This document shows, one piece after another, positions 1-8,038 of a DNA stretch of 64,000 nt. The notes under the pieces are model-generated. The model had not been told where the DNA came from and made no database searches. It saw only the letters and a program-made list of their open reading frames with translations. Position 1 is the stretch's first letter. The number at the start of each line of letters is the position of its first letter. Source of the DNA: JANQPX01 sp039197065 (GTDB lineage: Bacteria > Pseudomonadota > Alphaproteobacteria > Geminicoccales > Geminicoccaceae). The stretch spans positions 1-64,000 of the forward strand of contig JBCCUL010000005.1 of the NCBI GenBank assembly GCA_039197065.1, in the 5' to 3' direction. The position numbers and the translations under genes are program-made.

Positions 1-249
1 GACGATGATGATCGCGATGACGACGATGATGATCGTGACGATGACGATGATGATCGCGATGACGACGATGATGATCGCGACGACGACGATGATGATCGCG
101 ATGACGACGATGATGATCGCGATGACGACGATGATGATCGCGACGATGACGATGATGATCGCGATGACGACGATGATGATCGCGACGATGACGATGATGA
201 TCGCGACGATGACGATGATGATCGTGACGACGATGGCGACGACGACGAC
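1..249. repeat. 21-bp tandem repeat encoding Asp6-Arg heptads
   Basis: About ten complete copies of a 21-bp unit (core GATGATGATCGCGA) run from the window edge to base 225, followed by a degenerate GAC tract to base 249. Unit length is an exact multiple of three, so copy-number change would keep the reading frame. The array continues beyond the left edge, so its full size is unknown. Confidence 0.9.
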
Positions 250-324
250 GGCTATGCACGCCGAGCCCTCGACTATCTGTCGGTTGAGGAAGAGGCCGAT
301 CTCATCTCGAGGGGATGGGAATGA
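1..324 (+). CDS. C-terminal part of an aspartate-heptad repeat protein (5' end outside window)
   Basis: The frame starting at base 1 is open to the TGA at 322-324. It reads DDDDR, then ten consecutive seven-residue units of six Asp and one Arg (bases 16-225), then a Gly/Asp linker and a short tail ending in SRGWE. The unit is 21 bp, and GAC/GAT changes between units are nearly all silent in this frame, which supports this frame as coding. The other forward frame gives a Met/Thr/Ile repeat and is a shadow. The stop overlaps the next start in an ATGA junction, so the two genes are probably co-transcribed. The protein would be extremely acidic; function is unknown. Metal or cation binding, or a disordered spacer, are guesses only. 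Confidence 0.6.
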   Translation, partial: DDDDRDDDDDDRDDDDDDRDDDDDDRDDDDDDRDDDDDDRDDDDDDRDDDDDDRDDDDDDRDDDDDDRDDDDDDRDDDGDDDDGYARRALDYLSVEEEADLISRGWE

Positions 325-653
325 TCACGAGGCGCCTTCCGTCAAAGACCTGTATTCTGCTCAGCTGCATGATCGTGACCGCCTGTGTAACGCGCGTCGA
401 GCCAGACGATATTCCCGACTTCGTCCTGCAGCACACGCTGAGTTCGCTGACCAGCGAGCAGTCCTTCGCCTGGAAAGGCCCGCGCGGTCAAAGCCTCGCT
501 ATTCGACCACTCGGCACCTTTCGGAGCGGTGACTATTATTGCCGCGACTATCAGATCGAAACCGACGGTCTGGGGGACAAACCTTTGCGACGGACAGCCT
601 GTCGTTTCGACAAGCGCTGGACGGATGTCGATCCCACCCTCCTGGATCTCTAG
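321..653 (+). CDS. Small lipoprotein of unknown function
   Basis: This 110-residue product opens with a basic n-region and a hydrophobic stretch ending in a lipobox (MIVTAC), so it is predicted to be lipid-anchored at Cys-22 after cleavage by signal peptidase II. The mature part has two further cysteines in the motifs DYYCRDYQIE and RTACRFD, recalling small 17-kDa-antigen-like outer membrane lipoproteins; this is a resemblance, not a firm family call. ATG 321 is chosen over ATG 315 because it overlaps the upstream TGA as ATGA and is preceded by GAGGGG at good spacing. It likely forms an operon with the aspartate-repeat gene, hinting at a cell-surface role for both. Confidence 0.65.
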   Translation: MITRRLPSKTCILLSCMIVTACVTRVEPDDIPDFVLQHTLSSLTSEQSFAWKGPRGQSLAIRPLGTFRSGDYYCRDYQIETDGLGDKPLRRTACRFDKRWTDVDPTLLDL

Positions 654-816
654 GGACGACAAGCCGCTGCATTCACCCGATGGTCGCTGGATTGCCCGAC
701 AGCGACTTGATCTTCAAAGGCCTCGCCCGCTAGAACCAGCCATCAGGTCAACGGTCCAGGCCGCGCCTGGCGCCTGGACTTTGGGGGGTGAGGCGCTAAG
801 ACAGGGAGGTGGCTGG

Positions 817-840
817 ATGGTGTGCGAAACACGCCATTGA
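817..840 (+). CDS. Possible 7-codon upstream ORF before the quinone oxidoreductase gene
   Basis: ATG 817 is followed by six codons (peptide MVCETRH) and a TGA at 838-840, ending 18 bases before the next start codon. A strong ribosome-binding sequence GGGAGG lies seven bases upstream (804-809). It may be a leader peptide or simply chance. Nothing in the peptide reveals a regulatory mechanism. Confidence 0.2.
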   Translation: MVCETRH

Positions 841-858
841 CCTTTGGGGGATGCTGTC

Positions 859-1836
859 ATGCGCGCTGTCGTCTGTGATGAACTGGGCGGGCTCGATCGT
901 CTGTCATTCGGCGAGCTGCCGGATCCTGAGCCGGGAGCGGGCGAGATCCTGATCGAGGTGACGGCAGCGGGACTGAATTTCGCCGACCTCCTGATGATCA
1001 AGGGTGAGTATCAGGAAAAGCCCGACCTGCCTTTTGCACCGGGACTGGAAATTGCCGGCCGGATCGCCCGGCTCGGTGAGGACGTCACTGGATTTTCAAA
1101 AGGCCAGCGGGTGATGGCGACCGTGGCGCATGGCGGCTTTGCCGAGCTTGCGGTCGCGAAGGCGAGTGACGTGGTCGCTATACCTGATGGTGTCGACGAC
1201 GTTACCGCCGCCGGTTTCGCGATCGCTTACGGCACGGCCTATGGATCGCTTCAGTGGGCGACCGAGCTGACGGTCGGCGAAACGCTGGTGGTGCATGGAG
1301 CAGCAGGCGGTGTCGGTCTTGCGACGGTGGAGTGCGGGAAGGCGCTGGGCGCCACGGTGATCGGCACGGCGCGCGGCGAGGAGCGGCTGAAGGTGGTGCG
1401 GGCCCACGGCGCCGACCATGTGATCGATACGTCTTCCGAGGACATTCGCGATCGGGTGAAGGCGCTGACCGAGGGGCGGGGCGCCGATGTCGTCTTTGAT
1501 CCGATCGGCGGCGATGTGTTCGATGCGTCCTTCAGGAGCATCGCCTGGGGTGGACGCCTGCTGGTGATCGGCTTTGCCGGCGGCCGCGTGCAGCAGATTC
1601 CGGCCAATATTCTCCTGGTGAAGAATGTGAGCGCGATCGGCTTTTATTGGGGCAGTTATCGAAAGCATGCGCCCGAGCGTGTGCGCCAAGGCTTCGAAAC
1701 GCTGCTTGGGTGGGCAAGCGAAGGCCGCATCAAGCCGCATGTCTCGATGACGGTCGAACTCAGCCGGTTCCGCGAGGCGCTCGAAGCGCTTCAAGCACGC
1801 AAGAGCACCGGCAAGATCGTGCTGACGACCGGCTAG
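859..1836 (+). CDS. NADPH:quinone oxidoreductase-like enzyme (MDR superfamily)
   Basis: This 325-residue medium-chain dehydrogenase/reductase has an N-terminal GroES-like domain (about residues 1-125) and a Rossmann domain with the nucleotide-binding motif GAAGGVG at residues 147-153. The zinc-ligand pattern of alcohol dehydrogenases is absent, placing it with the zinc-free quinone oxidoreductase/enoyl reductase group. Members reduce quinones or activated alkenes with NADPH in the cytoplasm; the actual substrate cannot be told. ATG 859 is preferred to the upstream TTG 844 because GGGGG at 846-850 lies eight bases before it. Length matches the family. It stands alone, convergent with the bactofilin gene. 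Confidence 0.85.
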   Translation: MRAVVCDELGGLDRLSFGELPDPEPGAGEILIEVTAAGLNFADLLMIKGEYQEKPDLPFAPGLEIAGRIARLGEDVTGFSKGQRVMATVAHGGFAELAVAKASDVVAIPDGVDDVTAAGFAIAYGTAYGSLQWATELTVGETLVVHGAAGGVGLATVECGKALGATVIGTARGEERLKVVRAHGADHVIDTSSEDIRDRVKALTEGRGADVVFDPIGGDVFDASFRSIAWGGRLLVIGFAGGRVQQIPANILLVKNVSAIGFYWGSYRKHAPERVRQGFETLLGWASEGRIKPHVSMTVELSRFREALEALQARKSTGKIVLTTG

Positions 1837-1937
1837 CAGCCGGTTGCTGATTTTAGGCCACCGACACTGCTGGCGGCTCTACCAAAACGCCAGCCGCTGC
1901 ACCATGTCAAAAGGTAACGCCGCCCCGCGCTAGGGGC

Positions 1938-2588
1938 CTAGTCGTTGCCGCCGCCGAATAGGGGCGCTTTGGCGGAACGCACCTTGCCGGCGTCGCTCGA
2001 GCCGGCGCCCATATTGTCGTTGCCGAGCACGCTGATGTTACCGGCGATCTGACCGCCGCGCTCCAATTCGAGCTGGCCGTAACGGATCGTTCCGGTGATC
2101 CGGCCGGTGCCCCGCACGAACAAGGTGTTGCGCACGGTGAGGTCGCCCTCATAGATACCGCTGATGTCGGCTTCCTCGACCTCGCAGCCGCCGGTGAAGC
2201 GGCCGGAGCTGGTGATTTCCAGCGCCAGCGTATCGTTCAGGGTCACCTCGACTTCACCCTCGACCACAAGGCGGTCGCAGGAATTGATTTCGCCGCTGAG
2301 GCGGATGCCCTGGCCGACGATCAGACGCTTGTTGGCCTCGGGGCTGGATGAGGCCGCTGGCGAGACGTTCGCTGCGGCGGTTTTCTGTGCTGCTGACAAA
2401 GGTTCGCTCTCCGGCAGGTCTAATTCACTTGGCGGGTTGTCTTCTGGTGGCGCAATGGCCGGCTCAGGCTCTTCAGGTCTAAGCTGAAGATCGGGCTCAG
2501 CCTCAGGCTGCGGCTTCAACCCAATCTTGGAGTCTTGAGCCGGCTCGCCTTCGTTTTGCAACGGGTCGCTATCGCGTTTACGGAACAT
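1938..2588 (-). CDS. Bactofilin (polymer-forming cytoskeletal protein)
   Basis: The 216-residue protein has a disordered, Pro/Glu-rich N-terminal tail (about residues 1-85) followed by a bactofilin (DUF583) domain at about 90-205. The domain shows the repeating beta-helix pattern: GQGIRLSGEI, DRLVVEGEVE, GDLTVRNTLFVRGTGRITG, GGQIAGNI. Bactofilins assemble into filaments without nucleotide and act in cell shape, stalk or envelope organisation, often with peptidoglycan enzymes. No M23 peptidase gene lies beside it here, unlike many bactofilin loci. The long tail before the domain could carry membrane- or partner-binding residues. The gene is monocistronic and faces the oxidoreductase gene. Confidence 0.88.
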   Translation of the reverse strand: MFRKRDSDPLQNEGEPAQDSKIGLKPQPEAEPDLQLRPEEPEPAIAPPEDNPPSELDLPESEPLSAAQKTAAANVSPAASSSPEANKRLIVGQGIRLSGEINSCDRLVVEGEVEVTLNDTLALEITSSGRFTGGCEVEEADISGIYEGDLTVRNTLFVRGTGRITGTIRYGQLELERGGQIAGNISVLGNDNMGAGSSDAGKVRSAKAPLFGGGND

Positions 2589-2970
2589 GACATGTCAATC
2601 CCTGGCAAAAGAATCGGTACGATTGTCGAACGACGTACCGTGTGGAGGAGCCCATCATTTCCGCTCACAAACGCATAATCCTGCAATTCGGCTCTGTCAA
2701 ATCCAACAGTGAGAATTTTACGCAATGATCACGAAAAGCAACTTCAAGTTAAATCTTTAAGCAAAACCCCCAAGAAAAGCGGAAAACATCTCGCCGCAGA
2801 CTCGATCAATTTCACAACTAAGAGTCGATAAATCCATCTCGACGCCATGGTCATGACTGTTAAGTCCCTGTATTTGAGTACGCTTGTTATGGCGAAATGC
2901 GTACGCAGATTGCGATCCTCATCAACCAGCCTATACTCCGCGGCCTTGCCTGGATTGAAACGAGAAAATC
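2589..2970. other. Intergenic region between divergent bactofilin and adenosine kinase genes
   Basis: These 382 bases are AT-richer than the flanking genes, particularly 2690-2880, and should hold both divergent promoters. No convincing -35/-10 pair, tRNA or small ORF with codon bias was recognised. A short direct pair TTAA-N4-TTAA occurs near 2748, but its spacing does not match the CtrA half-site spacing of seven. Confidence 0.5.
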
Positions 2971-3972
2971 ATGCCTGAAGAGAATTCCCCAACTGATGTC
3001 GTCGGCCTTGGCAATGCGATCATCGACGTGGTCGCCGAGACATCCGATGACCTGCTGAAGCGCGTCGACCTTGCCAAAGGGACGATGACGCTGGTCGACG
3101 AGACGCGCAGCGCCGAACTCTACGCGGCGATGGGGCCGGCGATCGAGATTTCTGGCGGCTCGGCCGGCAACACCATGGCGGCGCTCGCCGGGCTTGGCGC
3201 GGATGCTGCTTATATTGGCAAGGTTAGGGATGACCAGCTCGGTGAAGTCTTTCGCCACGATATCCGCGCGGTCGGCGTCGCCTTCGATACGCCGCCTCTG
3301 ACGGAAGGCCCCTCGACGGCGCGCTGCCTGGTGTTCGTCACGCCGGATGCGCAACGCACCATGGCGACCTATCTCGGCGCTTGCGTCGAGCTTGGGCCTG
3401 AAGATGTCGACGAGGCTGTGATCGCCAACGCCAAGATCACTTATATGGAAGGCTATCTCTGGGATCGGCCGAAGGCGAAGGAAGCGTTTTTGAAAACCGC
3501 GCGCATCGCCCATGAGGCCGGCCGCAAGGTGGCGCTTTCCCTTTCCGATCCGTTTTGCGTCGATCGCTGGCGGGACGAGTTCCTGGACCTGATCGACGGC
3601 CATGTCGACGTGGTGATCGCCAATGAAGCGGAGATCATCAGCCTCTATCAGACCGATGCGTTCGAGCAGGCCGCCGACGAGGTGGCGAAGCATTGCGAGC
3701 TTGCGGCGCTTACCCGCGGCGATCAAGGCTCGGTGATCGTGACGCCGGATGCACGCCATGTGATCGAGGCCGCTCCGGTCGAGAAGGTTGTCGACACCAC
3801 AGGGGCTGGCGACCTCTACGCGGCGGGCCTGCTTTACGGCTTGACCCATAACATGCCCCTTCCGGCGGCGGGCCGCCTTGCGGGCCTGGTCGCAGCCGAA
3901 GTCCTCACCCGCTACGGCGCCCGTGTCGAACATTCGCTCCGCCCCTTGGTGGAGCAAGCCATCGCCGCCTAG
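2971..3972 (+). CDS. Adenosine kinase-like PfkB family sugar kinase
   Basis: This 333-residue protein has the PfkB/ribokinase signatures: an N-terminal GNAIIDVV strand, the substrate-binding ISGGSAGNTMAALAGLG segment (about residues 55-72) and the anion-hole/catalytic motif DTTGAGD at residues 275-281, whose last Asp is the expected catalytic base. The overall pattern fits bacterial 'adenosine kinase' proteins common in alphaproteobacteria, which would phosphorylate adenosine or another nucleoside/sugar with ATP in the cytoplasm. Exact substrate is inferred. The stop TAG at 3970-3972 is followed four bases later by a copy of the palindromic repeat described separately. Confidence 0.85.
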   Translation: MPEENSPTDVVGLGNAIIDVVAETSDDLLKRVDLAKGTMTLVDETRSAELYAAMGPAIEISGGSAGNTMAALAGLGADAAYIGKVRDDQLGEVFRHDIRAVGVAFDTPPLTEGPSTARCLVFVTPDAQRTMATYLGACVELGPEDVDEAVIANAKITYMEGYLWDRPKAKEAFLKTARIAHEAGRKVALSLSDPFCVDRWRDEFLDLIDGHVDVVIANEAEIISLYQTDAFEQAADEVAKHCELAALTRGDQGSVIVTPDARHVIEAAPVEKVVDTTGAGDLYAAGLLYGLTHNMPLPAAGRLAGLVAAEVLTRYGARVEHSLRPLVEQAIAA

Positions 3973-3976
3973 TGGC

Positions 3977-4001
3977 GGTGGCGTGGCCACCACATTGACT
4001 T
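3977..4001 (-). repeat. Palindromic stop-codon element, copy 1
   Basis: Read from the adenosine kinase stop codon, this copy is GGTGGCGTGGCCACC followed by ACATTGACTT. The first part folds as a 6-bp stem with a GTG loop. It starts four bases after the TAG stop. Confidence 0.75.
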
Positions 4002-4018
4002 TTGCATTTAGTCGCCAA

Positions 4019-4178
4019 GATCGACGGTATGCCGCCAAGCTTTCTTAAGCTGGGACGCAAACCGTCGATCCAAGTGAGGGTGGTTCAAGCCCATGAGGTG
4101 GCCATGCCGCCGAATGCCGGGGCGCAAACCGTCGATCCAGGTGAGGGCGGTCCAGGTCCATGAGGTGGCCACGCCACC
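4019..4178. repeat. Compound repeat: 10-bp inverted pair plus tandem 67-bp duplication with palindromic copies 2 and 3
   Basis: GATCGACGGT at 4019-4028 is exactly complementary to ACCGTCGATC at 4061-4070. From about 4056 a unit of about 67 bp is duplicated: the block starting GCAAACCGTCGATCCA recurs 67 bases later, and each copy ends in a palindromic element, copy 2 at 4087-4111 and copy 3 at 4154-4178. Copies 2 and 3 point opposite to copy 1, making an inverted-repeat structure of about 135 bp like the one at 10888-11067. It fills the space between the kinase gene and ridA. Confidence 0.7.
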
Positions 4179-4253
4179 GCCCCGCCCTCTGGTGGTGAAT
4201 GGTGGAGCGGGTTATCGTCTTTTTGCTGTTCGACTGACTTGGGAGATCGTCGC

Positions 4254-4721
4254 TTGGAAAGCGCTCTGGAAGAAAGGCTCGCCCAGATGGGCTTCGAGCT
4301 GCCGCATGCCGCAGCCCCTGCGGCCAATTACGTGCCTTATGTCGTGAGCGATCGGCTGATTATGGTCTCCGGGCAGCTGCCGATGCGCGATGGCGCTGTG
4401 GCCTTTAAGGGCCGGCTCGGTGAAGACGTCGATGTCGAGGAGGGTCAGGCCGCGGCCGCCCTTTGCGCGCTCAACCTCCTCGCCCAGGCGAAGAACGCCT
4501 GCGACGGCGATCTGACCCGCCTCGGACGCTGCCTGAAACTTGGCGGCTTCGTTGCCTGCACGCCGGATTTCACCGATCATCCCAAGGTGATCAACGGCGC
4601 CTCCAACCTGATCGCCGATGCGATGGGCGAGGCCGGCCAGCATGCCCGTTTCGCCGTGGGCGCCGCCAGCCTGCCGTTTGGCGCCTCGGTCGAAGTCGAA
4701 GCTATATTTCAACGAACCTAA
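4254..4721 (+). CDS. RidA (YjgF/YER057c/UK114) family protein
   Basis: The 155-residue product matches the single-domain RidA fold in length and motifs: VSDRLIMVSGQLPMRDG, a central Leu/Ala-rich helix, and FVACTPDFTDHPKVINGASNL before a C-terminal strand. RidA-type proteins are trimeric cytoplasmic deaminases for enamine/imine intermediates such as 2-aminoacrylate. The canonical substrate-carboxylate Arg of archetypal RidA is not obvious at its usual place, so this may belong to another YjgF subgroup. TTG 4254 is preferred to TTG 4239 because GGGAG at 4241-4245 lies eight bases before it. It lies 18 bases upstream of the next gene and is probably co-transcribed with it. Confidence 0.8.
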   Translation: MESALEERLAQMGFELPHAAAPAANYVPYVVSDRLIMVSGQLPMRDGAVAFKGRLGEDVDVEEGQAAAALCALNLLAQAKNACDGDLTRLGRCLKLGGFVACTPDFTDHPKVINGASNLIADAMGEAGQHARFAVGAASLPFGASVEVEAIFQRT

Positions 4722-4739
4722 GCAGCGGCGAGCCAAGCC

Positions 4740-5903
4740 TTGAGCGAAACCGACCATCCGCCGGTGGCGGTTAGGCTGGTGCAGGGGATCGATAAGATCG
4801 ATGCTGCCGACTGGGACGCCTGCGCCGGCGCTGATCAGCCGTTTTTGAGCCATGCTTTTCTCTCGGCGCTTGAGACCAGCGGATCCGCTTCGGCGGAGAC
4901 CGGCTGGCTGCCGCTGCATCTGGCGGCGGAGCAGGACGGGCGTCTGATCGCCTGCGCGCCGATGTATCTGAAGAGCCATTCCTACGGCGAATATGTATTC
5001 GATTGGGGCTGGGCGGACGCTTATCACCGTGCAGGTGGCGCGTATTACCCGAAGCTGCAGGTGGCCGTGCCGTTCACGCCGGTGCCAGGTCCCAGGCTGC
5101 TGGCGAGACCGGATGTCGACATCGCCAAAACAGCGTTGATCCAGGGCCTTTTGCGCGCCGCCGCCCAGATCGACTGCTCCTCCCTGCACATCACCTTTTG
5201 CGAGGATGGGGAATGGCAGGAGCTTGGTGACGCCGGCATGATGCAGCGCACCGGCGTGCAGTATCATTGGCATAATCGCGGCTATGCCAGCTTCGACGAC
5301 TTCCTGAGCGGGCTCAAAAGCAGCAAGCGGAAGATGATCAAAAAGGAGCGCGCTCGGGTCAAAGCCCAGGGGCTGGAACTGGAAACGCTGACCGGCGATG
5401 CGCTCACGCCGGAGATCTGGGATCACTTCTATCCCTTCTACCGCTCGACCGTCGACAAGCGCTGGGGCGACGCCTACCTGAAAAAACGTTTCTTCCGTGA
5501 AATCGGCGCGCTCATCCCGGAGCGTATCGTTCTGGTCATGGCGCGCCATGAAGGGCGCTATGTGGCGGGCGCTCTCAATCTTCTGGGCAGCGACACGCTG
5601 TTCGGCCGCAACTGGGGCTGCATCAAAGACTTCGATTTCCTGCATTTCGAAGCCTGCTACTACGCCGCCATCGACTTCGCCATCGAACGCGGTCTTTCAC
5701 GGGTCGAAGCGGGCGCGCAGGGCCAGCACAAGCTGCAGCGCGGCTATGAGCCGGTCCCCACCTACAGCGCCCATTGGATCCGCGACCCGAATTTCCGACA
5801 TGCCGTCGAACGCTTCCTCGAAGCCGAACGCGCCGACATGGCGATGGAGCGCGAGCATCTGAAGACGCTGCTGCCCTTTCGGGATGGTGACGGAGGGGTG
5901 TGA
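4740..5903 (+). CDS. FemAB/GNAT-like acyltransferase (DUF482, peptidogalycan biosynthesis type)
   Basis: This 387-residue cytoplasmic protein matches the DUF482 group of GNAT-superfamily proteins, recognisable by SHAFLSALETSGSA near residue 38, the KSHSYGEYVFDWGWADAY segment, SSKRKMIKKERARV and GAQGQHKLQRGYEPV. The family is annotated as peptidogalycan biosynthesis proteins, but no member activity can be assigned from sequence; an aminoacyl- or N-acyl-transfer reaction is inferred from the fold. Translation appears to start at TTG 4740, 18 bases after ridA. No signal peptide or membrane segment is visible. The pairing with ridA suggests co-expression, not a known pathway. Confidence 0.8.
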   Translation: MSETDHPPVAVRLVQGIDKIDAADWDACAGADQPFLSHAFLSALETSGSASAETGWLPLHLAAEQDGRLIACAPMYLKSHSYGEYVFDWGWADAYHRAGGAYYPKLQVAVPFTPVPGPRLLARPDVDIAKTALIQGLLRAAAQIDCSSLHITFCEDGEWQELGDAGMMQRTGVQYHWHNRGYASFDDFLSGLKSSKRKMIKKERARVKAQGLELETLTGDALTPEIWDHFYPFYRSTVDKRWGDAYLKKRFFREIGALIPERIVLVMARHEGRYVAGALNLLGSDTLFGRNWGCIKDFDFLHFEACYYAAIDFAIERGLSRVEAGAQGQHKLQRGYEPVPTYSAHWIRDPNFRHAVERFLEAERADMAMEREHLKTLLPFRDGDGGV

Positions 5904-6097
5904 AGGTGCGATGGCGCGCCTGATGCTGCTTCAGCTCTCGGAACTGATGCCGGAAGCCTGGCACCGTCGAATTGAGGAACCGATTCGCGCCAAAGAGAGA
6001 CGCGCCGAAGTTCTCTGTATCCACAGCTTGTGATCGTGATGCCAGAGCCTAAAGAAGGGCTCCTGTTCATACACCTTGTAAAAAAGTGAACTATTGA

Positions 6098-6111
6098 TTG
6101 ATATAAATCAA
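6098..6111. promoter_or_regulatory. Perfect FNR/FixK-type box
   Basis: The sequence TTGATATAAATCAA is an exact TTGAT-N4-ATCAA palindrome, the consensus bound by FNR, FixK and Anr regulators. It lies about 86 bases upstream of the response regulator start at 6191, inside an AT-rich stretch. It would link that gene to oxygen limitation. The match is seen directly; binding and direction of control are inferred. Confidence 0.6.
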
Positions 6112-6190
6112 TATCTTACAACCTATACGCTTCTCTTTTAAGACTGACGAACCCTTCATTTTACCCAAAGCATCAGAGACATGTTGGCGT

Positions 6191-7741
6191 ATGGCAAAGA
6201 TCCTTGTTGTCGAAGATGAGCCAGATCTCCGCAGAATGATCGTCGATGAGCTGACCGACGAAGGCCATGTAACCATCGAGGCTGGTAATGGTCGGGAAGG
6301 TCTCGAAAAGGTCGCCGCTGAGATGCCGGACCTCGTTTTGTCGGACATCACGATGCCTCAAATGAACGGCTATCAGTTCTTGCGCGCTTTCAAAGAAAAC
6401 CATCCGGAACATGCCCAAACACCGTTCATCTTCCTCACCGCATTGGCGAACCGCGACGATGAACTCAAAGGTTTGCGTCTTGGCGTTGACGATTACATCA
6501 GCAAGCCGATTGACTTCGATCTCCTGCTTGCACGGGTTGAACTCGGCCTGCGCCGGCACCGAGCCTCGGCCCATCAAGTCGCACCACTTACGAAATCGTC
6601 CCAGCCTTCCGATTCGGACGCACAGGCAACGGGCGGCAAGATCAATGACATCATTACGGGCAATGACGGCCTGATCCTTACCGGAAAATTCGAAACCATT
6701 TCTCTTGAAGCCATAAAGGAAAAAGCTGGCGAACGCTGGGCTGAGATGTCGGAACGGCTCCTGACCCATGCGAAAGCTGCGATCCAGGATCATCTCGGGC
6801 CAAGAGATGTGTGTCGTGTCACCGCTTCTGAAGATTTCGTCGTGTGCTTCGCCGACCTTACCGATGAGCAGATCGACGCTAAAGTCAGGCGCATGGGTGA
6901 CGCTATATGGGATCGGCTATTTGGCGTGACGGATGATGAGGACCTGTCCCATGTCGATGCCCAAGCCTTTGAGATTCATTTAGCATCGGACGGTATACGT
7001 GATGTCGACGCCACATTTAACGAGATTGAAGAGCTGATCGAGAAGCAAAAGATGGCGGCAAGTCACGCCAATCTGAAGACTCTCAAACAAATCTTTGAAT
7101 ATGAAGACCTGTTTGCGCTTACCCTGCTTAGTTCAAAAGGAAAGCCATCAACAATCAAAATGCTTTCCTTTGAAGAACAGCATGAAACTCGAATACGAAC
7201 GTTGTTTGAAGCCCGTCATTATGACAGCAAGTTTCTGCTTGAGCTGCAGCAGCGCCTCTTCGAAAGGTTGAAGGAAAGACCGAACCTTGGCCGAGCATTT
7301 CGCCAGGCTGTGATGCTTCTACCCATCCATTTCGCCATGATCAGAGATGACGAGACGCGCGCGCAGCTCATAGAGCTTTGCCATGATCTCAAAAACAGCA
7401 TCGAAGGGGATCTGATTATTGAGATCATTGAAACACCGAATCGAATTGCAACGCACAAGAACACCTTAAAGGCGTTGCCAGTCGGTCGCAGGCTTCAGTT
7501 CTTGGAAATCCGCCGGACTGCCCAGCTTGATGGCATCGACGTTGATGATCTCCAGGAGCTAGGCATTGCGTCCGTCTCCATGCGTTATGAGGATCTCGTC
7601 CATCATGACAGGCACGATCTTGGTCGATACATCGTTGTGCTTGAGAAAGGCGGCATAAAGTTCTGCATCAAGGGCATCCCTGAAGGCAAACTGTTGGACG
7701 CCCAAATGTGGAAAGCGCATCTTTATGCGTTAAAGAAATAG
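6191..7741 (+). CDS. Response regulator with receiver domain and degenerate GGDEF/EAL-like output
   Basis: Residues 1-120 form a receiver domain with acidic pocket E8/D9, phospho-acceptor D52 (LVLSDITMP), T83 and K105 (ISKPID). After a linker, residues about 150-260 resemble a GGDEF fold whose signature position reads ASEDFVVCF, lacking GG(D/E)EF. Residues about 300-516 resemble an EAL-type barrel (LIIEIIETP where an EAL domain has its E-x-x-E strand) but no EAL signature is seen. If so, the output is probably a c-di-GMP-related binding or protein-interaction module without enzyme activity. The receiver is very similar to the single-domain regulator at 23914. Third positions are less GC-rich than in flanking genes. 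No partner kinase is adjacent. Confidence 0.75.
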   Translation: MAKILVVEDEPDLRRMIVDELTDEGHVTIEAGNGREGLEKVAAEMPDLVLSDITMPQMNGYQFLRAFKENHPEHAQTPFIFLTALANRDDELKGLRLGVDDYISKPIDFDLLLARVELGLRRHRASAHQVAPLTKSSQPSDSDAQATGGKINDIITGNDGLILTGKFETISLEAIKEKAGERWAEMSERLLTHAKAAIQDHLGPRDVCRVTASEDFVVCFADLTDEQIDAKVRRMGDAIWDRLFGVTDDEDLSHVDAQAFEIHLASDGIRDVDATFNEIEELIEKQKMAASHANLKTLKQIFEYEDLFALTLLSSKGKPSTIKMLSFEEQHETRIRTLFEARHYDSKFLLELQQRLFERLKERPNLGRAFRQAVMLLPIHFAMIRDDETRAQLIELCHDLKNSIEGDLIIEIIETPNRIATHKNTLKALPVGRRLQFLEIRRTAQLDGIDVDDLQELGIASVSMRYEDLVHHDRHDLGRYIVVLEKGGIKFCIKGIPEGKLLDAQMWKAHLYALKK

Positions 7742-8038
7742 CTGATAACGAGCTCAGTATTCATGCTCACCGCGGACCGGCAAGATATCCCTTCGAGCTC
7801 ATTCCGCAGCAAATGAGCGATCGGCACCCGAGTCTGGGTTGGATCAAAGAGCGCGTACAGCTTATCTGTCTCATCCAAGACTTTCCGTTCGTAAATTAAG
7901 CTCCAGAAAGAGCACTGGACGCCACTTCGCTCTTGTTCTAGGCGAAAATCTTCACATTTTCTTCGAATTCGGTTTGTCGGCTGAATGATCGCCAAGCCGA
8001 ACCGTTAGCTTTTCAGCAACAGAAAAAACGGGAACACA
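7742..8038. other. Gene-poor interval after the response regulator
   Basis: These 297 bases are AT-rich and carry no ORF with good codon bias and a ribosome-binding site. A 90-codon frame on the minus strand from TTG 7995 overlaps the regulator's 3' end and has no Shine-Dalgarno sequence. The lipoprotein promoter presumably lies at the right end. Confidence 0.4.

Noticed and set aside
1..249. CRISPR-like array
   Set aside because: The 21-bp units are directly adjacent with no unique spacers, and no cas genes are nearby.
5..532. Met/Thr/Ile repeat ORF in frame 2 of the left-edge array
   Set aside because: It is a shadow of the aspartate-heptad frame: base changes between units are silent only in frame 1, and the ORF runs out of frame through the lipoprotein gene.
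2887..4038. Long minus-strand ORF opposite the PfkB kinase gene
   Set aside because: High GC content keeps antisense frames open; the plus strand has a complete PfkB protein. The same holds for minus-strand ORFs at 42611-44188, 46319-47266, 48039-49568 and 59541-60341.
7723..7995. 90-codon minus-strand ORF after the response regulator
   Set aside because: It starts with TTG without a ribosome-binding site, overlaps the regulator's 3' end and matches no family I recognise.
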